A stretch of DNA of 64,000 nt from Rhodospirillales bacterium. GTDB lineage: Bacteria > Pseudomonadota > Alphaproteobacteria > Acetobacterales > Acetobacteraceae. The notes under the pieces are model-generated. The model saw nothing but the letters and a program-made list of their open reading frames with translations, had not been told where the DNA came from and searched no databases. The stretch is from positions 1 through 64,000 of the forward strand of contig JAFKLG010000068.1 in assembly GCA_017304945.1 (NCBI GenBank), given 5' to 3'. Every line of letters begins with the position of its first letter. Position 1 is the stretch's first letter. This document shows positions 1 to 7,138 of the stretch, one piece after another. The position numbers were made by a program, and so were the translations under genes.

Positions 1-1271
1 GCGGCGGCGGGCAGCGGCGTCGCGAACAGCTCCTCGGGCGTGGTGTGGCGCAGGATCCATTCATACGCGGCGCGATCGAGCACGCGGTCGGGCGCGTCCA
101 GCGCCGCGCGGCGGCGATCGAGGTCGGGCGCGAACTGGAACATGCCAACCGCCCCGACGGTCGCCGCGGCCGCGGCAAGCGCGCGCCCGATCCCGGTGAC
201 GTCACGCGCGAGCCAGCGGGCCAGCGTGATGCCGATCAGGCAGGCCCAGGCCGCCTGCAGGTAGACGTGGTAGTGGTGCGGCGCGATCACCAGCACGTCG
301 CAGCCGGCGCCGATCCCGGCCTGGCAGGCATAGTGGCGCGTGAGCCCCAGGCCGCACAGGCCGATCCAGGCGGTGAGCGCCGCCGCGGCGGGGCGGGGCA
401 GGGTGCGCAGCACCGGCATGGCGAGCAGCCCCGGGAGGTTCAGCAGCAGCGCGCGCCCCGCCGCCTCGGGCACCAGCAGGCCGTGCACCCAGGCGCCGGG
501 GATGGGATTGGCGATCGCCAGCCGATAGGTCTGCAGCAGCGGCAGCAGGAAGGGCAGGCTGACCACCAGCGCGGTCGCCCCGGCCAGGACGAGCCATGCC
601 AGGCCGCGCGGGCGGAGCGCGTGCGTGGCGAGGACGGTGGCCGTGGTCATGCCGGCGAGCAGCAGGGCGGGGACGGTATGGGCCAGGAAGATCAGGCCGA
701 TCGCGCCGCCCAGCAGCAGGGCATCGCGCCAGTGCAGGGCCTGGACCCGCGCGATCAGCAGCCAGGCAGCCAGCAGGAAGCCTGGCCACACCAGCGCGGG
801 CGTATAGGTCCAGGGCGTGTAGCCGGCTGCCTCGTCCCCCGCCATCGTGGCGCCGCCATACAGCACCAGCACGGCGGTGGCGGCGAGCGCGGCGCCTTCG
901 CCGGCGATGCGGCGGACCAGCAGGAAGCAGCAGAGCGGGGTGGCGAGGTTGAGCCAGGCGCCGGCGCGTACCCAGGCGGGCAGCAGGTCGGCGCCGGTGA
1001 GGTGGAAGGCGCCGGCGGCGAGCGCGTGGACCAGCGGCGGGTACCAGCGCCAGGCGCCTGCCTGGATCGGATCCTCCCACAGCTTGCCGTCGCGCAGGCC
1101 CTGGATGAAGCCGAGGTCGCGCAGGATGTCCTCGTCCGGCGGCACGGTGAGGGCGCCGGCGAACCACACGCCCTTGGCGACGCAGAGCAGCAGCAGGGCG
1201 CAGAGGCCCATCCAGGGACGCACCCAGGCCACCGCCTCGGGACGGACGCGGGCGGGGGCGGTGGCGGTCAT
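1..1271 (-). CDS. Polytopic membrane protein, GT-C glycosyltransferase-like (3' end outside window)
   Basis: An open frame runs from an ATG at 1271 down through the left edge, giving about 423 residues with no stop, so the C-terminus is missing. The protein starts MTATAPARVRPE and continues with a first hydrophobic helix (about residues 21-40). Next comes a loop with an acidic cluster, VPPDEDI, followed by many Leu/Ala-rich membrane segments. An acidic loop after the first membrane helix is typical of GT-C lipid-sugar-dependent glycosyltransferases and related membrane proteins. The family assignment is an inference and no substrate can be named. The downstream 178-bp gap separates it from the reductase gene on the same strand. 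Confidence 0.6.
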   Translation of the reverse strand, partial: MTATAPARVRPEAVAWVRPWMGLCALLLLCVAKGVWFAGALTVPPDEDILRDLGFIQGLRDGKLWEDPIQAGAWRWYPPLVHALAAGAFHLTGADLLPAWVRAGAWLNLATPLCCFLLVRRIAGEGAALAATAVLVLYGGATMAGDEAAGYTPWTYTPALVWPGFLLAAWLLIARVQALHWRDALLLGGAIGLIFLAHTVPALLLAGMTTATVLATHALRPRGLAWLVLAGATALVVSLPFLLPLLQTYRLAIANPIPGAWVHGLLVPEAAGRALLLNLPGLLAMPVLRTLPRPAAAALTAWIGLCGLGLTRHYACQAGIGAGCDVLVIAPHHYHVYLQAAWACLIGITLARWLARDVTGIGRALAAAAATVGAVGMFQFAPDLDRRRAALDAPDRVLDRAAYEWILRHTTPEELFATPLPAA

Positions 1272-1398
1272 CGTGGTCTCCGGCGGGGGCGGGACCGGAG
1301 CCTAGCCGGACGGGTGGTTAACCGGCGGTAAATTGCCGCGCAGGGGCGGAGGGGGTTGGTTCGGCGGTTCCGGGGGTGTGTTGGCCCCCCCACCCCGG

Positions 1399-1421
1399 CC
1401 CTCCCCCGCGAGGGGGGAGGG
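1399..1421 (-). terminator. GC hairpin 3' of the reductase gene
   Basis: CCCTCCCCC (1399-1407) pairs with GGGGGAGGG (1413-1421) across a 5-nt loop, about 30 nt beyond the reductase stop. No T-tract follows on the minus strand, so it may be a transcript-end hairpin or simply a GC-rich intergenic repeat. Confidence 0.3.
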
Positions 1422-1449
1422 GGGTGTCTTCCGCTCGCGCGGGGCGGGG

Positions 1450-2514
1450 TCAGTTCAGGCGGAGGTCGATCAGGTGCTTCGGGTCGGGCGCGAGCTCGCC
1501 GCGTTCGACGCGCTTGACGATGTCGGTCAGCGCGGCATTGGCCGGGGTCGCGAGCCCCACCTCCTCGCCCTTGCGGGTGATGAAGCCGTTCAGGAACTCG
1601 ATCTCGGTGCGGCGGCCCTTCACCATGTCCTGCCCCATGGAGGGCCGGTGCTCGCCGCCGCCGGCCTTGTTCACCTCGGCCAGCCGGTGCTCGTCGTATT
1701 CGCGCACCGCGGCGGCATCGCCTTCGCCGGCGCGGGCGATCACCTCGGGATCGATGTGGTGGATCTCCTCCAGCTCGTAGCCCAGCGCCTGGCCGACGCG
1801 GATGGCTTCGGAGCCGAGACGCGCGCCGAAGCGGCGCAGCACGTCGTTGCGCAGGATGTCCTTGCTGACCAGGCCGGTGGCGGCGGACATGCCGTTCGCC
1901 ATCGCGTTGGTCACCAGCTTCGACCAGCGCTCGCCCCAGAGATTGCTGGTCACCAGGGCGGAATCCGCGAGCGCCACGAGGCGGCGGATCTCCTGCACGC
2001 GGTCGGTGATGCGGCCGTGCACCTCGCCGGTGCGGAACACGGTGTGCTTGGTCCCGCTCTTGCCGGCGGCGCGCTTCACGTGGCCGGGCTCGCACAGATC
2101 GACGGTGATCGAACTCGCGATGCAGCCGACCACGCGGCCCCAGCCGACCACGCCGGCGATCGTCTCCTCGTTCATGCAGTTCTGCAGCGAGACGACGAAG
2201 CCGTTGGGCGAGAGATACTGGGCGATCATCGTGGTCGCCCATTCGGTGTCGTACGACTTCATGCAGACGAAGGCGATGTCGATCGGCTGCTCCTTCGCGA
2301 GCGACTGCACGTCGGTCAAGTGCAGGGCGCGGACCGGCGTGCTCCACTCCGGCACGTCGCGAATGTGCGAGACCTTGAGGCCGCGCGCGCGCAGCGTCTC
2401 GACGTTTTCCGGCCAGGGATCGATGAAGGTGACGTCCTCACCGGCCTGCGCCATGTGCGCGCCGGCATAGGCGCCCACGGCGCCGGTGCCCATGATGGCG
2501 ATCCTGAAGCCCAT
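1450..2514 (-). CDS. Ketopantoate reductase family NADP-dependent oxidoreductase (PanE/ApbA-like)
   Basis: The protein has 354 residues. An N-terminal Rossmann motif GTGAVG lies at residues 9-14. The C-terminal helical domain carries a conserved Lys/Asn pattern (KLVTNAMANG), matching the catalytic Lys and substrate-binding Asn of ketopantoate reductases. True PanE makes pantoate for coenzyme A. This protein is longer than the roughly 300-residue enzymes, and it follows a phosphonate-type ABC importer rather than panBC. A related 2-hydroxyacid/2-keto acid reductase role is therefore equally possible. The ATG at 2514 directly precedes the Rossmann strand. The fold is secure; the substrate is not. 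Confidence 0.8.
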   Translation of the reverse strand: MGFRIAIMGTGAVGAYAGAHMAQAGEDVTFIDPWPENVETLRARGLKVSHIRDVPEWSTPVRALHLTDVQSLAKEQPIDIAFVCMKSYDTEWATTMIAQYLSPNGFVVSLQNCMNEETIAGVVGWGRVVGCIASSITVDLCEPGHVKRAAGKSGTKHTVFRTGEVHGRITDRVQEIRRLVALADSALVTSNLWGERWSKLVTNAMANGMSAATGLVSKDILRNDVLRRFGARLGSEAIRVGQALGYELEEIHHIDPEVIARAGEGDAAAVREYDEHRLAEVNKAGGGEHRPSMGQDMVKGRRTEIEFLNGFITRKGEEVGLATPANAALTDIVKRVERGELAPDPKHLIDLRLN

Positions 2515-2578
2515 GACGGTCCCCTCCGTTTCTGTCGCTGCGAGTTTCCCCAGCCGGCGCGGAAAGGCAACCGGCGGG

Positions 2579-2908
2579 TCAGGCCTGCTTGCGCCACCAG
2601 GCGTGCAGCATCTCCCGCGTGACGTCCTGCGGCCGGCAGATCGGGATCGGCTGGCGGGTGATCTTCTCGAAGCGGCCCTTGCAGGATTTGCCGTTGCTGT
2701 CCTCGGTCTGGAGGGGGCAGACGCAGCGGCCGGCATAGGGCGCCTGGCTCTCGTCCATGATCGCCTGGCGGGCGCGCATGTCGGCGACCTGGCGCAGCAC
2801 GTCCGGGGGGACGCTGGGCAGGTTGGGATCGCGGAGCAGCGGTTCGGCCTGGGCGGCGGGCGCCGCGAGCAGCAGGCAGAGCAGGAGGGCGCGGCGGGAT
2901 CGGACCAT
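2579..2908 (-). CDS. Small exported protein of unknown function
   Basis: This is a 109-residue protein when started at the Met of MVRSRRALLLCLLL, which opens a Sec-type signal peptide ending near AAQA. The mature part holds four Cys (RCVC, SCKG, PICR), suggesting disulfides or metal binding in the periplasm. Upstream in-frame codons to 2944 would add a charged leader before the signal, so they are less likely to be used. I do not recognise a family. It sits 46 bp after the last phosphonate permease on the same strand, so it may share the transcript. Confidence 0.55.
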   Translation of the reverse strand: MVRSRRALLLCLLLAAPAAQAEPLLRDPNLPSVPPDVLRQVADMRARQAIMDESQAPYAGRCVCPLQTEDSNGKSCKGRFEKITRQPIPICRPQDVTREMLHAWWRKQA

Positions 2909-2954
2909 CCCCGAACTGGACCGAGTGCCGCCGATTCGTGGCAAGCGCGGGCGG

Positions 2955-3815
2955 TCAGGCGCCCCGGATCAGCCGGATCCGCAGCGCCTTCGAGAGGCTG
3001 TCGATCAGCGCCACGGTGATCATGATCAGCACGATGATGTAGGCGACCTGGTCCCAGGCGTTGATCTGGATGCGTTCCGACAGGCGCAGGCCGATGCCGC
3101 CGGCGCCGACCAGGCCGAGGATCGTCGCCTCGCGGGAGTTCGACTCGATCTGGTACAGCGTCTGGCTGATCATCACCGGCAGCACCTGCGGCAGCACGGC
3201 ATAGCGCAGCGCGGCGATCCGGCTCGCGCCCGTGGCCTGCACGCCGTCGAGCTGCTTGCGCTCCGTGGTCTCGATCGCTTCGGCGAACATCTTCGCCAGC
3301 ACGCCGAGATCGGCGACGAAGATCGCGAGCACGCCGGCGATCGGCCCCAGCCCGACCGCGCGCACGAAGACGAGCGCCCAGATCAGTTGGTCGAGGCCGC
3401 GGCAACCGTCGAAGATGCGCCGCGTCAAGAAGCGGAAGACGCGGGACGGGATGACGTTGCGCGCGCCGAGGAAGCCCAGCGGCACCGCGACCAGCGCGGC
3501 GAGCGTGGTGCCGAGATACGCCATCGCCACGGTCTCCGCCATGGAGCGCAGCAGTTCCGCGTGATCCCACTCGGCGAATTGCGACCAGTCGACCATCAGC
3601 CGCACGATCACCCAGACCCGCGGCAGGTTGGTGAACACGCGGTCGAAGTCGAACAGCCAGTGCAGGTAGAGCAGGTAGGAAAGGGCGAGCAGCCCGACGG
3701 TCCAGCGCAGGGCACGGCTGCGCAAGGGCGCGCCGAAGGCGGCGGGCAGGCGGGCGCGCGTCGCGGCGATGTCGGCGGCAGTGATCGTGTCCAGGCGGAT
3801 CGTGGTGTCGCTCAT
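2955..3815 (-). CDS. phnE: Phosphonate-type ABC transporter permease (second PhnE)
   Basis: The protein has 286 residues, with about six membrane helices after a cytoplasmic N-terminus. The EAA-type loop GVQATGASRIAALRYAVLP contacts the ATPase, and the downstream segment GLVGAGGIGLRL is diagnostic of PhnE-family permeases. Its ATG at 3815 overlaps the stop of the preceding permease by 4 bp (ATGA), implying translational coupling. Two different PhnE subunits plus PhnC and PhnD form a complete importer. No C-P lyase or phosphonatase genes are present in the window, so the substrate could be a phosphonate, phosphite or another phosphorus compound. Confidence 0.88.
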   Translation of the reverse strand: MSDTTIRLDTITAADIAATRARLPAAFGAPLRSRALRWTVGLLALSYLLYLHWLFDFDRVFTNLPRVWVIVRLMVDWSQFAEWDHAELLRSMAETVAMAYLGTTLAALVAVPLGFLGARNVIPSRVFRFLTRRIFDGCRGLDQLIWALVFVRAVGLGPIAGVLAIFVADLGVLAKMFAEAIETTERKQLDGVQATGASRIAALRYAVLPQVLPVMISQTLYQIESNSREATILGLVGAGGIGLRLSERIQINAWDQVAYIIVLIMITVALIDSLSKALRIRLIRGA

Positions 3816-4747
3816 GCCTTGGTCCCCAGCGACCCGATGAAGCGGTGGCGGATGCGTTCGGAGAGCAGGTCGATCACCACCACGATCACCAGGATCAGCA
3901 GGCAGATCGCGCTGACTTCCTCATAGATGTTGAAGCCGATCACGCGCCGCAGTTCCTGGCCGATGCCGCCGGCGCCGACGAAGCCGATGATCGTGGAGGA
4001 GCGCACGTTGATCTCGAAGCGGAGCAGCGCATAGCTCAGGAAGCCCGGCAGCACCTGCGGCACCATCCCGTAGCGGATCTGCGCGACCCAGGAGCCGCCG
4101 ACCGCGCGGATGCCTTCCACCGCGCGCAGGTCGGCGTTCTCGTTCAGTTCGGAGAACAGCTTGCCGAGTGCGCCGGTGCTGTGGATGCCGATCGCGAGAA
4201 TGCCGGCGAGCGGGCCGACGCCGAACGGCCAGACCAGGATGAAGGCGAGCACCACCTGCGGGATGCTGCGCAGCGCCTCGAGGAGGCGGCGCACGGCCAT
4301 GACGGCGAGCGTGCTGCGCACCAGCGTGCGGGTGGCGGGGAAGGACAGGACGAAGGCGGCAGTGAAGCCCATGACGCTGGCGAGGATCGCCATCTGCACG
4401 GTCTGCCACAGCAGCACGAGATAGACGTCGATGCGGTAGAACCAGTAGGCGATCGACTGCGGCTGCTTCACGCCCTGGAACAGGTGGTCCCAGGCCAGCA
4501 CGGGAACGGGGGCGGCGCCGCGCGCGGGCTCGATCGAGAACAGTTTGCCGAAATACTCGCCGATGCGCGGCAGGCCGGCGGCGACCTGGGCCGGCGAGAA
4601 ATCCGTATAGGCCGCGGCGATCACCAACAGCAGCGCGGCGATCGCGACCAGCAGGAGGGTCTCGGCGCGGCGGGCGCGTTGCAGGCGGCCGAAGCGCTCC
4701 TGGAACAGGCGCCAGGACGGATCTTGGGTGGGGTGGAGCGTGCTCAT
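3812..4747 (-). CDS. phnE: Phosphonate-type ABC transporter permease (first PhnE)
   Basis: The protein has 311 residues from the ATG at 4747 (MSTLHPTQ). A hydrophobic helix lies at about residues 29-48, then a long periplasmic region, then the core permease domain with the EAA loop GIRAVGGSWVAQIRYGMVP and GFVGAGGIGQEL. It lies 40 bp downstream of the binding-protein gene and overlaps the second permease. The extended first periplasmic loop is common in the first PhnE of two-permease systems. An upstream extension to 4906 would be Arg/Ser-rich and unlike the family, so it was rejected. Confidence 0.88.
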   Translation of the reverse strand: MSTLHPTQDPSWRLFQERFGRLQRARRAETLLLVAIAALLLVIAAAYTDFSPAQVAAGLPRIGEYFGKLFSIEPARGAAPVPVLAWDHLFQGVKQPQSIAYWFYRIDVYLVLLWQTVQMAILASVMGFTAAFVLSFPATRTLVRSTLAVMAVRRLLEALRSIPQVVLAFILVWPFGVGPLAGILAIGIHSTGALGKLFSELNENADLRAVEGIRAVGGSWVAQIRYGMVPQVLPGFLSYALLRFEINVRSSTIIGFVGAGGIGQELRRVIGFNIYEEVSAICLLILVIVVVIDLLSERIRHRFIGSLGTKA

Positions 4748-4787
4748 GCGGCGAAAGGGGGCGAGCGCATGACCCGCCCCGCCCGTC

Positions 4788-5729
4788 TCAGGACCGGCTG
4801 CCGCGCTTCTCGGCTTCGCGCAGGTCGATGATGTCCTTGTAGAGGTCCATCGTCGCCGGCGCGTAGCCGACGCCCGCGCCCTGCTCGATTGCGTCGTAGA
4901 CGTCACGATGCGACTTCGGCAGGTCCATCAGGAAGTCGGCGAACTGCTTCTTCAGGCTGGCCGGCAGCGCGGTGCGGACCGCCCACGGGCCGTTCGGGAT
5001 CTTGCCCGACTGCCAGATGATGTTGACGTCCGACATCTTGAGCATGCCGCGATCGACCATCGAGCGGAGGTTGCCGCGGCTGTAGCCTTCCGACTTGTCG
5101 CCCTGGCCCGAGGTCCAGGTGACGCAGGCATCGTACTGCTTGTTCAGCACCGCGACGACGCCCTGCTCATGCCCGCCGGCGAAGCCGGTGCGGGAGAAAT
5201 ACTTGCCGTCGGTCAGGTCGACGCCCTTGGAACGCAACGTCGCGCTGGGGATCAGGTAGCCGGAGGTGGAGTTCGGATCCGCCCAGGCCAGCGAATGCCC
5301 CTTCATCTTCTCGAGCGAGTCGATGCCGCTGTCCTTCCGGGTCACCATCACCGAGTAGTAGTAGGTGGACCCGTCCTTTTCCTGCGGCACGACGATCGGC
5401 TCGATGCACTTGCAGTCGAGATACGCGCCGGCAAAGCCGGAGGCGCCGAATTCCGCCGCGTCGAGCTGGCCCGCGGCGATGCCCTGCATGACGCCGGCAT
5501 AGTCGGCGGCGGGGAACAGCTTCACCGGGACGCCGAGATTCGCCTCGAGCAGCTTCTGGAACCCGTCATAGCGCTTCAGCCGGTCCTGGGTGTTCTCGCC
5601 GCCCAGGATGCCGATGCGGAATTCCTTGACCTGGGACTTCCAGTCCTGGGCCTGGCTCTTGGCGGGCACGCCGAGGCCGAGGCCGACCAGCGCGGCCAGC
5701 GCAAGCCGGGTGAAGGTGCTGCGACGCAT
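4788..5729 (-). CDS. phnD: Phosphonate-type ABC transporter substrate-binding protein
   Basis: The protein has 313 residues if started at 5729 (MRRSTFTRLALAALVG), which has GGAG nine bases upstream. A start at 5744 lacks a Shine-Dalgarno and would precede the signal peptide. The signal ends near SQAQDW. The mature protein opens with FRIGILGGEN and contains AEFGASGFAGAY, WADPNSTSGYLIP and VTWTSGQGD, which match PhnD-family periplasmic binding proteins. The TSGYL segment normally contributes to oxyanion binding. It captures the substrate in the periplasm and delivers it to the paired permeases encoded downstream. Confidence 0.88.
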   Translation of the reverse strand: MRRSTFTRLALAALVGLGLGVPAKSQAQDWKSQVKEFRIGILGGENTQDRLKRYDGFQKLLEANLGVPVKLFPAADYAGVMQGIAAGQLDAAEFGASGFAGAYLDCKCIEPIVVPQEKDGSTYYYSVMVTRKDSGIDSLEKMKGHSLAWADPNSTSGYLIPSATLRSKGVDLTDGKYFSRTGFAGGHEQGVVAVLNKQYDACVTWTSGQGDKSEGYSRGNLRSMVDRGMLKMSDVNIIWQSGKIPNGPWAVRTALPASLKKQFADFLMDLPKSHRDVYDAIEQGAGVGYAPATMDLYKDIIDLREAEKRGSRS

Positions 5730-5797
5730 CCTGATCGTCTCCATTCCGTTACATATGAAACTATCGTGTCACGGCGCGGCCGCGCCACGGGGCGGGG

Positions 5798-6604
5798 CTA
5801 GCGAGCCAGCGCCGGCATGTTCGCACCCGCCAGGCTGGTCGACGTGATCCGCTCGTCGATCTGCTCGGCGCCATGCTCGCCATAGATCGCGCGGACCGCC
5901 GGTTCGGTCAGGTCCTCGGGGGCGCCGTCGAACACGATGCGGCCGTTCGACATGCCGATGATCCGGCGGCAATAGGCGCGGGCGGTGTCGAGCGTGTGCA
6001 GGTTGGTCAGCACGGTGATGCCGTCGCGCCGGTTGATGTCGGCCAGCGCGTCCATCACGATCTTGGCGTTCAGCGGGTCGAGCGAGGCGATCGGCTCGTC
6101 GGCCAGCAGGATGCGCGGCTCCTGCATCAGCGCGCGGGCGATCGCGACGCGCTGCTGCTGCCCGCCGGACAGCGCGTCGGCGCGGTTCAGCGCGACCTCG
6201 GCGAGGCCCAGCCGGTCGAGCGCGCGGACCGCCAGCGCCCGCTCCGCCTGGGTGAACATCTTCAGCAGCACGCGCGGGCCGGACATGCGGTTGAGCCGCC
6301 CGGTCAGCACGTTGGTCAGCACGTCGAGGCGGCTGACCAGGTTGAACTGCTGGAAGATCATCGCGGTGCGGGCGCGCCAGGCGCGCAGTTCCGCCCCGGC
6401 GAGCGCGGTCACGTCGCGGCCATCGGCGATGATGCGGCCCTCGGACGGCTCGATCAGGCGATTGATCAGGCGGAGCAGGGTGGACTTGCCGGCGCCGGAG
6501 CGGCCGATGATGCCGACCATCTCGCCGTCTTGGATTTGTAGCGAGGCATGCGCCACGGCGACCTTGTCGCCAAATCGGCGGGTGAGATGGTCCAGTTCCA
6601 GCAC
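5798..6604 (-). CDS. phnC: Phosphonate-type ABC transporter ATP-binding protein
   Basis: The protein has 268 residues and starts with GTG at 6604. It contains Walker [10 protein letters not shown] (about residues 35-43), signature [15 protein letters not shown] and Walker [13 protein letters not shown], in the order and spacing of ABC ATPases. PhnC-like features include the [22 protein letters not shown] segment region. It is the first gene of the transcription unit phnC-phnD-phnE-phnE, followed by a small exported protein and a PanE-like reductase. It acts on the cytoplasmic face as a dimer that energises import. Expression may respond to phosphate through the candidate Pho box upstream. Confidence 0.9.
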   Translation of the reverse strand: MLELDHLTRRFGDKVAVAHASLQIQDGEMVGIIGRSGAGKSTLLRLINRLIEPSEGRIIADGRDVTALAGAELRAWRARTAMIFQQFNLVSRLDVLTNVLTGRLNRMSGPRVLLKMFTQAERALAVRALDRLGLAEVALNRADALSGGQQQRVAIARALMQEPRILLADEPIASLDPLNAKIVMDALADINRRDGITVLTNLHTLDTARAYCRRIIGMSNGRIVFDGAPEDLTEPAVRAIYGEHGAEQIDERITSTSLAGANMPALAR

Positions 6605-6682
6605 GGTCAGCCCTGCTTGATGCGCGCGCCTACTCTTTCGAGATGGCGTCGCGGCGGCAATAGCAGCGTGGGTCCGAGCGGT

Positions 6683-6701
6683 GTGTGATCCTTTGGTGAC
6701 G
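6683..6701 (-). promoter_or_regulatory. Candidate Pho box upstream of phnC
   Basis: On the minus strand the sequence CGTCACCAAAGGATCACAC has two TCAC cores spaced exactly 11 bp apart, with an A-rich spacer, about 80-98 bp before the phnC GTG. PhoB boxes are 11-bp-spaced direct repeats related to CTGTCAT. The match is partial, and it was sought because of the neighbouring phn genes. Confidence 0.3.
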
Positions 6702-6741
6702 CGCGGGAATGAGGCCAGCGGGTGGCGGGGAGGCGGGTGGG

Positions 6742-6832
6742 AGTCGTGGATGGCCGGCCTGCGCCGGCCCTGACACGGGGACGGCCAGCGCCCCTAATCG
6801 TCATGGCCGGCGCAGGCCGGCCATCCACGACT
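6742..6832. repeat. Pair of inverted REP-like palindromes
   Basis: A 28-bp arm at 6742-6769 is perfectly inverted at 6805-6832 with a 35-bp spacer. Each arm is itself a hairpin, GGCCGGC / GCCGGCC around a 4-nt loop, flanked by the motif ATCCACGAC. A third, diverged copy is at 32591-32622. The arrangement resembles a BIME-type pair of REP elements. It lies between the phn operon promoter region and the end of the acp gene, which are both on the minus strand. Confidence 0.75.
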
Positions 6833-6888
6833 GCCCGCGCTTCCTGAAGCGCTCCAATCCAATGCTCATACGGTCAGTGCCGCGGGTG

Positions 6889-7134
6889 TCACGCCGTCTT
6901 GGCCGCGATCGTCTGCACCAGGTCGCCCACGCTCTGCAGACGGTCGAGCTCGCGGGTGTTGAACTTGATGCCCCAGCGCTCCTCGCTCGCCATGATGATC
7001 TCGATCTGCTTGAACGAATCCCAGCCCTTCACGTCCTTGGCGGTCAGCGCGGGCGTCAGTTGCAGGTCGTCGCGCATGAACACGTCGGCGAAGATGTCCT
7101 TGAGGGCGGCGTAGATCTCGGGTTCGGTGGCCAT
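6889..7134 (-). CDS. Acyl carrier protein
   Basis: The protein has 81 residues from the ATG at 7134. It contains GWDSFKQIEI, with Ser40 in the position that receives 4'-phosphopantetheine. The protein is acidic and helical, as expected for a free-standing ACP. The start lies 4 bp after the stop of the fkbH-like gene, so the two are almost certainly co-translated. That context points to a dedicated carrier for the acyl or glyceryl unit handled by the FkbH-like protein rather than the housekeeping fatty-acid ACP. Seven more in-frame codons upstream (MSPKDRP) overlap the neighbouring gene and were not used. Confidence 0.85.
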   Translation of the reverse strand: MATEPEIYAALKDIFADVFMRDDLQLTPALTAKDVKGWDSFKQIEIIMASEERWGIKFNTRELDRLQSVGDLVQTIAAKTA

Positions 7135-7138
7135 CGGT

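Noticed and set aside
202-1167. A 321-residue minus-strand frame that could be taken as the first gene.
   Set aside because: Its translation is Arg/Pro-rich without hydrophobic periodicity. The neighbouring frame from the ATG at 1271 encodes a coherent polytopic membrane protein running off the left edge.
1450-2514. Calling this gene panE outright.
   Set aside because: The fold and catalytic residues fit ketopantoate reductase, but the length and the phosphonate-transporter context leave other 2-keto acid substrates open.
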